Both the position numbers and the translations under genes were made by a program. The notes under the pieces were generated by a model. It made no database searches. It had not been told where the DNA came from and saw only the letters and a program-made list of their open reading frames with translations. Below, piece after piece: positions 32,687 through 43,917 of a stretch of 64,000 nucleotides of DNA. Where the stretch lies: positions 558,001 to 622,000 of the forward strand of contig JADFUC010000004.1 of assembly GCA_019722365.1 (NCBI GenBank), in the 5' to 3' direction. How positions within the stretch are numbered: position 1 is the first letter of the stretch; each line of letters begins with the position of its first letter. The stretch is from Lithospermum erythrorhizon (Eukaryota > Streptophyta > Magnoliopsida > Boraginales > Boraginaceae).

Positions 32687-33902
32687 CTCTGGTCACAAAA
32701 AATAAAATGGTAAATTCATTATTCAGTAGTCGAACACCCCCCTCCCCTTCTTCTAGTAATTATCAATCTATACAATAAAGTAGTGTCTCCCTCCCCATTT
32801 GATTACTTGGAAGTTTTTTCTACTGCAATTGCATAGCAAGCATACTCACAAGTATCACAAAATACATATAAGAAATTTCATAACTGCTTCACTTGCAAAC
32901 AACCTAGAGACACAAAGGAGCCATATTAAGGAAATCAAGAAACCTTACTTTCTAAACCACATGATAATAATAGATCTATGTTTTAGCTAGTTATAATGGA
33001 ATATGTCAAAATGACTCATAACAGTAACTACATTTCTTATTTTGTGAAGTAGTAGCTAGTGATTTGTACGATTGCCGAGTACTCTGACCCCTCTTACCAT
33101 CAGGGGCAGATTTAGGGGGCATCAGTACAAAAGTAACTATAACTTAATAATGTTTCATATAAGAGGTTATCATCCTCAAATATTTATTTTTTACTCTTAA
33201 ATATCGCATCACATATTTAAATTCTAGATTCGTCCCTGGTGCATGTAAATATATTAGTAGCTCAAAGAACAAGATAAAGGTAAAAAGAAAAGAAGATAAA
33301 CATAGACAGAAAAATAAAATGAGAATGGTATCTACTTTTAGTAATGAGTTGAATGCACAATGTTTGCTGAATGAGGCTGAATGAGGGAGGAAAAACCTGT
33401 CTGCCACTAAAAGTAAAAAGAACTCAGCAGCATTTAAAATGAGGAGGAATTGATAGAGTTATGGGGTGGGGAGTGGGAAGGGTGTTGGTTCACCAACCAG
33501 TTGAAATTATAGTTTCACAATAATTCTTGATTTTTTAATTATTCAAATTAACTCATTTTAATTGATCTTTTTAAATGAAGATTTGACCATAAATTTATTT
33601 ATATTATTTAGTGTAATATTATTAAATTTGTCGTTTAACATTTAGGGATGAAGATAGTATTTACTAAAAAAAGAAATTAAAATGCAACTAAGTTTAAAAT
33701 TAATGTTTTATGAAATACTACTTGATTTATAAATTATTATCAAAATATGGAGTGTCAAATTATGATAAAAAGTACCTAAAAAGAATTAAACATTAAAATA
33801 AAACATTAAAAAAAATAAAAAATGCAAAAATAATCCAGACAATCATCGAACAATGTGAATGGATGTTCCTTTCTCTATCACTTCATGCAAGTACAATATT
33901 GC

Positions 33903-33962
33903 ACCAACCACTCACCAGCATCCCTCATAGTTCACAAAATTGGACTTCTATTTTGGTACACA
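33903..33962 (+). repeat. Duplicate of the MVD promoter-proximal segment
   Basis: About 58 bp, including catagttcacaaaattggac and ttctattttggtaca, match 36371-36428, the segment lying 86-143 bp upstream of the MVD start codon. Identity is roughly 90 percent by eye. It is not followed by MVD coding sequence here; the nearest MVD-like sequence is at 35.99 kb. Confidence 0.85.
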
Positions 33963-34659
33963 TAAAGATTAGGTGAGATCGACCAAATAAATATAAATAT
34001 AATTTTTGAAAAATTGAATGAGACTTTTACCTCTTAAGACCTCCATCCATGTTAGGTGTATATATACATCTATCGGATGAATTAGGGGACACGTGAGAGT
34101 AATTAAAACGTTGTAATTACAAATAAGCCTCTAAATATGACTCGAATTGGTTGATGAACCAAATCATTAAACTTTGCATTAAATTTTGAGTATAGGGCTG
34201 ATGAGGAGGCCTACCAATTGAAATTATAGTTGAATAATTCTTGATTTTTTATACTCAATTCAATTAAACTTTTAAACCAAATATTTGATCTTGAATTTAT
34301 TTGTATTATTTCGTCTAAAGAATATAAAATAGTTATTATTAAATTTATTTAAAGCCTTTATAAGAATATAACATAATCACGTATCGAGATGGATTATTTA
34401 TTACTCTTCGTTTAATTAATTGGCGTTTAAGATTTAAATGCTCGAACGTGAGTACTTTTATTATTTAATCCAAAAAATATAAAATTGGTAATTTCATTGT
34501 ATTCATTTCAAAAATATTTTCATAATATTATATTATTATAGTTTTCATAATATATATAATAAGTAATTAATGATTAAAATTATTAATGCGGAAAGTGAAA
34601 AATTAATATTAATTTGAAATGGAAGCTTGATAGATAATTATAATTCATATAGATATTAT

Positions 34660-35023
34660 TTACAATAGTTATTTGTGCGCGAGTTTAACGCGTGCGAATG
34701 TTAAATCCCATTAATTTTATAATATTTTTTAATAATACAAATAATGAATTAAAATTAAGTAGCATCTAGAAGTATATAAAGAGGAGAAAATATCATCTGT
34801 CGTATTATGAGTTTTTGGTAATTGACAACATACCACCATAGAAAAATAACCCAAATGACTGTTTTGATGCTTTGTTTAGGTGGATTTTATGCGTATGTGT
34901 CGAATATTATGGAAGTTGAATTTGGGTGATTAGTTCTTAAAGGGTAAAATAGGAATATCAGTTAGACACGACACATGGCCATGGAAATGGGAATTCAGCC
35001 CAGGCATTATATATAGTATAGAT
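34660..35023 (-). mobile_element. Helitron-like non-autonomous element, copy B (candidate)
   Basis: On the minus strand it starts tctatactatatataatgcc, close to the classical plant Helitron 5' end (TCTATACTAT), and it is preceded by A as expected for an A/T insertion site. Near the other end lies a CGCG-stem hairpin (gcgcgagtttaacgcg) at about 34678. The terminal CTRRT is not exact. Internal blocks are shared with the element at 29.75-30.14 kb. Confidence 0.45.
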
Positions 35024-35992
35024 CTTGTATTATAACAGTTGATTAGTTAATGTATATCCTAATATGGAGTGATGGCAAACTAATCGCATGTATGGTAATC
35101 ATTAGACTAGTGTATAACATAATCTCAAAAGTTTGGTAGGTGTATGAAATTCCAAAAATTGTTCAAGAGTATGAGATTATGTCAACTAAAGGATGTGAAT
35201 AATAATACTACTTCTTCGATGTGGGAGCTCTTAATGCTTCAAACATGTTTCCATCTTGTTGATATTGCTTATACAATAAAAATTGGTTGTTTTGTGGCTA
35301 AAACCATCAGCATGCACTGCATAACCATCATATCTCAGTGAAGTAACATATAGTCTCTCCAATTCATTTTAATTAACGTTTTTGTTTTTTCTTGATAGTC
35401 AATCCTTCTTCTTTTGATGCTTCGAATGTTGTAAGTCGTTTCAAAACTGAGTTGGTATGGGATTCCGATGATTGATCCTTCCACTGGTGATCAAGCACAG
35501 AAGTTTTCTAGGGTGACTCTGAAGAACTGGAAGGATGCAGTATTTATTACTTGTGAAGGTGCTCCCAGTTGGTAATCAGTAGTTGCTTTGAAATAGCAAA
35601 ATATATGCCAGCTTTTGTGCTTTTCGGACACCGATTTTATTACATTTGTTAAGATTATTATCACCGTGTTTTATTTTTGTTTTGCTTTATGAGACTCGAT
35701 TTTGAGTGCTTACTCAATCCATACTTCTACTATATTTTTGCACAATAAATATTGGTATCGTTATGAAATTATCCCTGAACATATCTATCAGCAGAACAAC
35801 AACAAAAAACTATCAATTCAAACTAGTCATGACTATATTTGGATCCTTACTAAAAATTTAACCATCAAAATTTAAAACTATGAACATAAATATATGTAGA
35901 ATGTAGGAAAGGAGGCGGAGACGGTGATCTAGAAGGTGAGCCATAAACTATACTCCGTATTTGTCACAAAAATGTATCATAAATTTTGGTAA

Positions 35993-36088
35993 ATTTCATA
36001 AAATATCAAGAATTGGTGAAATATGAGAAACAGGGTATTGATGGTTATAGTTGAAACCCACAAATATAGCATTGATAAAGTATTTTAT
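35993..36088 (+). pseudogene. Orphan duplicate of the first part of MVD exon 1, start codon lost
   Basis: This matches the exon 1 region at 36487-36588: ataaaatatcaagaa, then a diverged coding part with tattgatggtta, acaaatatagca and tgataaagtatt in the same order. The ATG at 36514 corresponds here to ATT, and an internal TGA interrupts the frame. Similarity stops after the AVIKYW codons, so only about 90 bp survive. Confidence 0.85.
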
Positions 36089-36513
36089 GAATGCTAGAAA
36101 TATTAATTTGTAGAGTTAAATGTACTAATTGATATATCAAGCTTCAGCAATGATATTGATTGGGTATGAAATAAAAGCTTTAATTTGGATTACATGACTT
36201 ATTGATAGCATACTCCATTATGTATCATAATCATAATCAGTGTTTGAAAATCTCTACATTTCCAATTAATTCATTTATAATATCCTTAAGCAATTTAGAT
36301 AAAAATACACGGAAGCTAGATTGAATTCGTCACGGAGACTCGTTGAATTCTCAAGAAAATTTAATACTCTACCAAACACTCACTAGCATCCCCATAGTTC
36401 ACAAAATTGGACTTCTATTTTGGTACAATGTGCACAAACAAAATTGCTTAGACAACTTTTTTAGAGATCTTTGATCTAGTTGACTATTTCATAAATTTAA
36501 TAAAATATCAAGA

Positions 36514-39500
36514 ATGGGAGAGAATTCTGAGAAATGGATATTGATGGTTACAGCTCAAACTCCAACAAATATAGCAGTGATAAAGTATTGGGGGAAGAGA
36601 GATGAGTCATTGATTTTGCCCATCAATAGTAGCATAAGTGTCACTCTTGACCCTTGTCACCTCTGCACCACCACCACTGTTGCTGATAGCAATTCTTTTC
36701 AACAAGATTGTATGTGGCTCAATGGAAAGGTTCATTTTTACCAACCCATCTTGTAATACTTTGTTACATGTAATAAAAATGATATACTATTATTTGTTGT
36801 AGTTTAGGTAGAATTGAAGTTTGCAAAGTGTTTGTTTTGGTATATTTTATGTTCATATTGTTTTAAGTAAGAGTTATGATGATCATGCATTTTCTTTCAA
36901 GAAGATTGTATGTGGCTCAATGGAAAGGTTCATTTCTACTAACCCATGTTGTATATTTGTGTAATATACAATAAAAATGGATTCTTTTAGGTTCATTTCC
37001 CCAACCCATGTTGTATACCCGTAATATTGAGTCATATACAATAAACATGGTTTCATTTAGGTTCATTTTTACCAGCCCTGTTGTAATTTCGTGTCATATG
37101 CAATAAAAATGGTTTCTTTTTTGCTTTTATTCGGGTTTGAAGCATTGATGGAATAGTATTATCTGTTGTAGTTTAGCTAAATTTGAGTGAACTGGAATGG
37201 TGAATTTAGGTGGCACTTTTGTTCAGAGTGCAAAGTGTTTGTTTTTGGTATATTTTTCTTTTCATTTTATTTTGACTAGGATTAATGATGATCACGCATT
37301 TGGAGAGAGTAATCTTTAAAGAGGTTAACTTAGAGTTTCTTGCTTTTGGATTTTTTATAGACCATTCAAAGTGTTTGTCTTTCAAATTATTCCCTTTTCA
37401 GTGATGTCCTGTGATAGTCTTTTCCTGATGTAGAATATTTATGTGGGTGAGTGCAGGAGATATCTCTTTCTGGAGGTAGATTTCAGAGTTGTTTGAGGGA
37501 AATTCGATCTCGTGCATGTGATGTTGAAGATGAGAAGAAGGGGATCAAGATAGCTAAAAAAGACTGGAGAAGCTTCATGTTCACATCGCTTCTTATAATA
37601 ATTTCCCAACAGCTACTGGTTTGGCTTCCTCGGCTGCTGGCTTTGCCTGTCTAGGTAATACACCTTTGTTTCATCAAATTTTTATTTCTTATTTGAGCAT
37701 GTGAAACGTTTGTCTGTTTCTAACTTCATATTATTTTAATCATGTTATATTATGCCATGCTTCATTCAGTGTGTAATTATGAGTTGGTTTTGAACCTTTA
37801 AATTGTCAAACATCCGGTTCATATGATTGCATAACTAATAGTCGAATACATTCCTGTGTTTCAGGAACGAAACCATTCCTGTATTTTAACTACACTAGTT
37901 GTTTTTGTAATTCTCCTTTTTTGGATGGTTGTGCCTATTCTTTTATCCTAATATTACGAAGTTTGGGTGTTGATTATGTTTTATAGTTCATTGATATCCT
38001 AGCCTTTTTAAGGCTTATGAGGTTTGGTTCTTTTCAAAGGCAGTTTTTTCTCTTGCCAAGTTAATGGATTTGAAAGAAGACCATGGACAATTGTCGGCTA
38101 TAGCTAGGTAAGTTCCATTCATGCATCCATTGTAATTAGAGTCTACATTTCACATGTGGATTTAGTAGTAGAAGTAAACTAAGTTAATGGATGGCTTTTG
38201 TATAAACTGGTAGGCAAGGTTCAGGAAGTGCTTGCCGCAGCTTGTTTGGAGGATTTGTTAAGTGGGATATGGGTAAAGTATGTTCTTTTCAGCTATTTTC
38301 CGTTGTACCTTCTTTAGTTACTTTGTTGAGTTTAGGATTGTTCTAAACTCATTCCTTCCTCTGTTTGTACGAGTCAGATGGCAGTGACAGTGTTGCAATT
38401 CTACTTGTTGATGAGAACCACCGGGATGAACTTGTCATCGTTATTGCAGTGGTATGTGATTCTTCACTTCATTCTACTTTTGCAATTTCCTGTTCTGTTC
38501 ACAAATAATCAATGGCTTTGAAGAAGGGAACCATCATGGTGGGCTGAACATCTCAAAACATACATGAAGTCGTCTACTTCCTTGTTACATCACACTAATT
38601 TCCATTGAGAAATTCCAATTACTTGGAAAATTTATATGATTAACAAGTCCAATCGACTTGTTCCTGGATATATGTAGAGTGGTTCTGGTTTCTTCCTCTT
38701 TGCGACACAATAAGATATGCACCTGTATTTACACATCTTGAATATGTTAAAGCAAAAGTAACCTTAAGTTTGAAACTACGGAGCCCTCTTTTCTATTATG
38801 TTTTTTGTAAACTATGTTTGTAGCATATGCTGACACAACTCCATTCAGTTTAATTAATAAGTTAGATGAGCTCTAAGCATGAAAATAGTCAAAACTCCAC
38901 TTGGAGAGTGAGGGTTCCATAAATTTATGTTTGTTGATCACTTTAGTTTAAACGCAGGTAAGTTCACGTCAGAAGGAGACAAGTAGCACATCAGGAATGC
39001 GCAATATAGTTGTGACAAGTCTACTAATTCAATATAGAGCAAAGGTATCTAGTATTCTATTATATGTCAATTTTTTTAGATATTAGTTATATGAGAATCC
39101 TTTGTGTAGGAACATAGTTTTAATCCGCCAAATTGTTGTTTGATAGAAATTTTTCATAGTAGTTATATAAATCCGGACTCTGGATTGAGTGGATTTCCTT
39201 TTCTATGGAATTTTAAGTCTAGAAACTATGATTGTGCTTTTGCAGGAAGTAGTGCCAAAACGAATCATTCAAATGGAGGAGGCCATATTTTTCGACATTT
39301 ACCCAATTGGCTTGTTCGGATAGTAATCAGTTTCATGCAGTCTGCCTAGATACCAGTCCACCTATCTTTTATATGAATGACACATCTCACAGGTAAGTAT
39401 CCATTTTCATTTAAATGAATATTAAGAAAAATCATATTTGTTTGAATCAACTGTCGTGCCTAAGTAATCTGTTTTTTTCCTGGAGGAGCTTTCTTGAAAG

Positions 39501-40225
39501 CATGGTTTAATTTCGATGATGTACTATTTTTCAGGATTATTAGCCTTATTGAGAAATGGAATCGTTCTGAGGGTACACCTCAGGTTTGATCCTTTCCTTT
39601 AATCCATTTGTATGTTCTGCGTTAACCAATTTGCAACTTGTCTTGAAAGTCAAATCATGGTTACTGAAGCTTGTGCTTACAATTTTGGGTTGTTAAATAA
39701 AAGGATAAAAGAAAAGTTGCTCGGTGTTCTGTTTTCTGACATAAACTAAGGCCTGTTTCTGAACATCGAGAGTAATTATAAACTTTTACCAGGTTGCTTA
39801 CACTTTTGATGCTGGGCCCAACGCTGTTATGATTGTGCATAACGGAAAGGTTGCTACTCTTCTGCTTCAGAGGTTGCTCTATTGCTTCCCTCCCCAGTCA
39901 GACGCTGATTTGGATAGGTGAGCTTCGCCTTCCTTCTTCAAAAGTGTAATTTCAAAGTTCAGTTATAAGTTGCAGTTGATTGATCTCCGTGTCTCTCTTT
40001 TATGCAGCTATGTGATCGGTGATAAGTCTTATACTTAAAGAAGCGGGAGTTAGCACCATGAAGGACGTGGAAGCTTTGACTTCGCCTCCAGAGCTTACAA
40101 CCAATATTCCACCACAAAAGGGGGGAGTCAGTTACTTTATATGTACAAGACCGGGGAAGGGTCCAGTTTTGCTAACGGAGGAAAATCAAGCTCTCCTTAA
40201 TGCCGAAACTGGTCTACCAAAATAG
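36514..40225 (+). pseudogene. MVD: Mevalonate diphosphate decarboxylase copy with three frame lesions
   Basis: GHMP-family enzyme making isopentenyl diphosphate from mevalonate diphosphate, the last dedicated step of the cytosolic mevalonate pathway. Exons: 36514-36729, 37457-37654, 38044-38107, 38214-38277, 38374-38451, 38958-39044, 39246-39392, 39535-39583, 39793-39917, 40008-40225. Recognisable parts: [50 protein letters not shown] (found only after a frame change), [36 protein letters not shown]. Lesions: one base lost after the KKDW codons (about 37565), about 11 bases lost after EEAI (about 39287), one base gained after GDKS (about 40030). Introns are kept, so this is a gene duplicate or disabled locus, not a retrocopy. 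The single-base changes could be assembly errors; the 11-base loss is harder to explain that way. Confidence 0.88.
36693..37112 (+). repeat. Diverged tandem repeats in MVD intron 1, including the exon 1 end
   Basis: Four related units: 36693-36781, 36891-36980, 36982-37050 and 37051-37112. Each contains ggttcattt, ccaaccca-like, ttgta and caataaaaatgg in the same order. The first two also contain tgtatgtggctcaatggaaa, the last codons of exon 1, plus the donor. So the second unit carries a decoy exon end and splice site. Confidence 0.85.
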
Positions 40226-40815
40226 AACAGATTTGGGTGCTTTGTATTGATTTTGTTCTGCTCAAAATATGCAGCTTGTGTTTTCCATCTCTTTTCATTT
40301 CTTCACTTTAATGTCAATTTATGATTCATAATTTATTAAGCTGCCATGGCCTTGTAGTTGGTTGGTTAGCCTACCTGTTGTATTTGCTTCTCTCAATAAA
40401 TGTCAGTAATAAAAATGTTGTATTTTCCGATATGATCATTATCGATATACTGTAGCACTACCAAGTGAAGATAAATGTGGTCCATTTCACAAATAGGTAG
40501 TAGACTGTAGAAGTTTTGAGATATATTATGCTCAGAGAATTTTCTCAAATAATTTTCATGATATATTATGTGGTCCATTTCATACCAATGTTGCGCAAGC
40601 TCTTATTACCTACTCCTCTTCCTGCCTACATGCACTTCACTGAACCCATATTCTTTTGCTTACCTTTGCCTTCCAACAAATCCATTCAGCAACATCTTAG
40701 TTTGCTTAATCTCTTATTTATATGCCTGTAATTAAATGATCATTCACATTTAATTTATCGATCGATCTTAAGCTTCTGTTCTGTTGTTTTTGTTCTTCAG
40801 AGCCAAACATTATAT

Positions 40816-41843
40816 ATGGAATCAATGTCTAAAAACAGCTCCACTGAAAGCATGCAAGAACCGAAATCGACCAAGGGAAAATCAAAAGTTGCTAATGTTG
40901 TTAAAGGAGGGATGAAGAGGAAGTTGGGGGTGCTAGACTTGATATTGAGGATAGGTGCTGCAGTTTCTACTATGGCTGCAGCTGTTATTATGGGAACTCT
41001 TGATGTTCATCTCCCTTTCTTCACTCAGTTTGTCCAGTTTGAAGCTCAATACAATGATCTCCCACCTTTTCAGTATATTCCATCATTTTCACCTATTCAA
41101 ATTTAGTTTTATGACGTATTGAATTTCATTTATTGAACTCCTTTAAAACAAGAAAATGATATTATGAGGTAAAATATATATTGTTACTTGCTAGAATTTG
41201 AATATGAAAATATTTTGTATGCAAACATGCAAGAGTGACCTCTCCTCTCATAGTAGCGGATCCTGAATCAATATTGAATTACAAAAACGTTAAAACCACT
41301 TGGCAAGTTTGACATATTTCAGATGAAATATTGCAGGTTTTTTATGTTTGCCAATGGTATCGCCTGTGGCTTCATCGTCATCGTCTCTTTGCCATTGTCC
41401 ATCGTGTGCATTCTTCGTCCATACACTGCAGTTCGTGTAAGGCTCTTTCTTGTCATCTTTGACACGGTAAGCATCAACTATTCTTGAATTCTTTCTTGTT
41501 TCAACCTATTTTTATTGATCATCATCATTTAGTATATATATTTTTTTGTTTATGTATATCTATATACATATGTCCCCCATAAACTACACAATTTGCTACT
41601 TCAATTATCTATTGCTCTATGCAGGTGGTTTTAACTTTGGTCACATCAGCTGCAGCAGCTGGTGCTGATATTGTCTACTTAGCTCATAATGGAAATTCCA
41701 ACACAAATTGGCAAGCCTTTTGTAACCAGTACACTGACTTCTGCCAGAATTCCAGTAGCGCCGTCATCGCATCATTCATAGGGGTTGGCTTCATCATTTT
41801 CCTTGTGACTGTCTCTGCTATATCTCTCAGGAGGAAGACTTGA
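40816..41843 (+). CDS. Casparian strip membrane domain protein (CASP)
   Basis: Four-helix membrane scaffold; CASPs form the endodermal membrane domain that directs lignin deposition for the Casparian strip. Exons: 40816-41072, 41337-41466, 41625-41843; 606 nt, 201 residues plus stop. The cytosolic N-terminus is Ser/Lys-rich. TM1 starts near residue 39 and contains the conserved Arg45 (LRIGAAV). The first extracellular loop carries LPFFTQF and FEAQYNDLP, the signature separating true CASPs from CASP-like proteins. TM3 holds the conserved Asp128 (FDT). The second loop has two cysteines (FCNQYTDFC), and the tail ends RRKT. It may be endodermis-expressed, but no promoter evidence was read. It is convergent with hydrolase copy 2. 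Confidence 0.93.
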
Positions 41844-42130
41844 AGAAAAAATCAATTAATGGATAAGTTTTTATTTAAGGGTCATTTTCTAAGAATGATC
41901 TTTGCATTGCTTTAAAATTTCCAAATCAAATCATCTATGAATATGGAGTGTGATAGGTCCTCATGTTGATTGGTTTTCTTGTGATGATTTTGTATTTTCA
42001 AATGATTGGAATGTGCTTTGTGCAAGAAATATGGACTCAGTTATGTATCACCACATTTATATTTTCTATATTTTTCAATGGTTAAATTAATGTCCAGTAC
42101 AGCTAAAGCATGAAAAAGCTTTTATTATTA

Positions 42131-42188
42131 TCTTCTTCCAACATAAAGATGTGTCAATTATGAATTTACAATTCCTTTCATGGAAATA
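42131..42188. repeat. 3'-flank block shared by the two hydrolase copies (copy 2)
   Basis: Partner of 30946-31003. It begins about 15 bp beyond the stop codon of hydrolase copy 2 and is therefore probably in its 3' UTR. Differences from copy 1 are few. Confidence 0.85.
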
Positions 42189-42204
42189 TACATCATCAGT
42201 GTTT

Positions 42205-43890
42205 CTATGCTAATAATGTCCTTAAAATGTCATCTTTTACATCATCGGCATAACAGAAGAGATGCCCTCCTTTTGGTATCTCGTGATAGTGAATCCATGG
42301 AAGCCTCTCTGCTATGTAACGTTGCAGCGCGACAGGCACTAGCCCGTCACTGCTGCCATGCCATAAGTGCACCGCACCTTCCTGTCCAGCAAAGGGGTCT
42401 TTGAGATCCATAGGATCAAACTCCCACTTCCCGAATCCGATCATCATATCCCTCATGTATGACTCATACATTCCCTGCTTGGTTGAATATTCCTACATAA
42501 AACAATTAAAAAATGGGATATAGATGCTTCAAATATCAGATAAAATACATATCTTCTATGGTATCTGTATTGAATAAGGATATCTAGCTTGAAAGCAGAG
42601 TAGATACAATCAAAGACCAAATTGATCTTTCAACTTTTTTACCACTTTTCCCATTTTGATCATGTATGATTGTATGAACCTTGAATAAACATCTTTACCC
42701 TAAATCTTTAATTATCTTACCATTTTTTAACATCTAAAATGGCAAGTCATAAGAGAGATAGATGACAGAACAGTCGACAACAAAAAATAATTGATCGAAT
42801 TTGTTTTAAACAAGTTTATGTACCTTTGGATTCCCATTAGCATGTGATTTAATTATGAACTCTATGTCTTGGGGAGTCATTCTGGCCTTTCCACGTATAA
42901 CGCTGGAGCCAGAGAACCAATTCTGAGTATTCCACCAATACAGAAGCCATGGTGCATAATGTGCTACTCTTAGAGCAAATTGGTCCTGTCGCAACTGCTC
43001 AGAGAGTTCTTTGGCTTTCAACTTCTTCGGGAAACCAGGCCACCAGTAGTTGATAACTGGAGCAACTAATGTAGCGCCTGCTAGTCTGTATACATCCAAA
43101 TATCAGACGAAAAAAGAAGATCAGTGTACTGAGGGTTCAGGATCATATATCTAAGCTAACCGCTTTAAAACCATGTCAAAACATGAAAGATATTCTGGGA
43201 TAAGAAGGCATACTTATAAAAACTTATTGAGCACACACAAAGTTCTTCATTAAAGGATTTGTGAATTAATATGATCTTAAGATATACTGAGAACGGCAAT
43301 GTAGGGAATATGAAGTAAAGATGATCACAATACCTATGAGGTATATATTTGAGGCATCCCCAAACAGACTGGCCACCCATGGAATACCCGACAACATAAA
43401 ATTTAGGACCGAGGCCTAGCTGATCTGCAAGATCTTCAATGTCCAAGGCAGTACTTTTTATAGTCCGGTTTGGATTTGGAGTACTTTCTCCATATCCTGG
43501 CCTGTCAAAAGATACAATGTATGCTCCTAGTTCTTGCGCTAATCCCTGCAAAAAACCCGAAACAACATCCATTAACAACTCCATTTATAAAAACAAAGAG
43601 AATTGTCCCGAGTCTAATAAGAGAGGAGAAAATACCGAGGTTGCAATCCAAGCATCATGTTTGTTAGTGCTAGTGCCATGAACGAAAACCATCTTATACT
43701 TGGCAGTCTCCTTCGCAACCCCCTGTTCTTGGTAGGATAAATATCTACCATCCCTGAGTTTAATTCTTGGGCCGGTGATGGGCGGCCCACCTGGCTCTCC
43801 ACAAATCTTGGGAGGTGGAGGTCGGAACGACCTACATACCAACCAGGCAACGCAACAGAGCAATGATACTCCTATTACCTCCTCAAACAT
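42205..43890 (-). CDS. Membrane-anchored alpha/beta hydrolase, copy 2
   Basis: Paralogue of the gene at 31.2-32.7 kb, with the same four-exon layout. Exons: 43890-43636, 43545-43334, 43085-42824, 42492-42205; 1017 nt, 338 residues plus stop. Exon 2 is 212 nt in both copies. Features: hydrophobic N-terminus (IGVSLLCCVAWLVC), PPPPKICG, FVHGTSTNKHD, DRPGYGEST, nucleophile GYSMGG, acid in GSSDGLVP, His in KGGH. A further in-frame ATG lies 27 nt upstream (43917), but alignment with copy 1 and an acceptor-like gttcag just before the chosen codon favour the start at 43890. Substrate unknown. Confidence 0.9.
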
Positions 43891-43917
43891 AGCTGTCTGA
43901 ACACTGGCGATAACCAA

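Larger units (their letters stand above)
32687..36370. other. Spacer between hydrolase copy 1 and MVD, rich in remnants
   Basis: After the hydrolase leader and promoter (to about 33.5 kb) the region is AT-rich. It contains a block at 33491-33625 that partly recurs at 34211-34335 (ttgaaattatag, aataattcttgatttttt), a copy of an MVD promoter segment at 33903-33962, a Helitron-like element at 34.66-35.02 kb, an unidentified short coding-like stretch at about 35.44-35.57 kb, and a duplicate of MVD exon 1 at about 36.0 kb. No intact gene was found. Confidence 0.6.
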
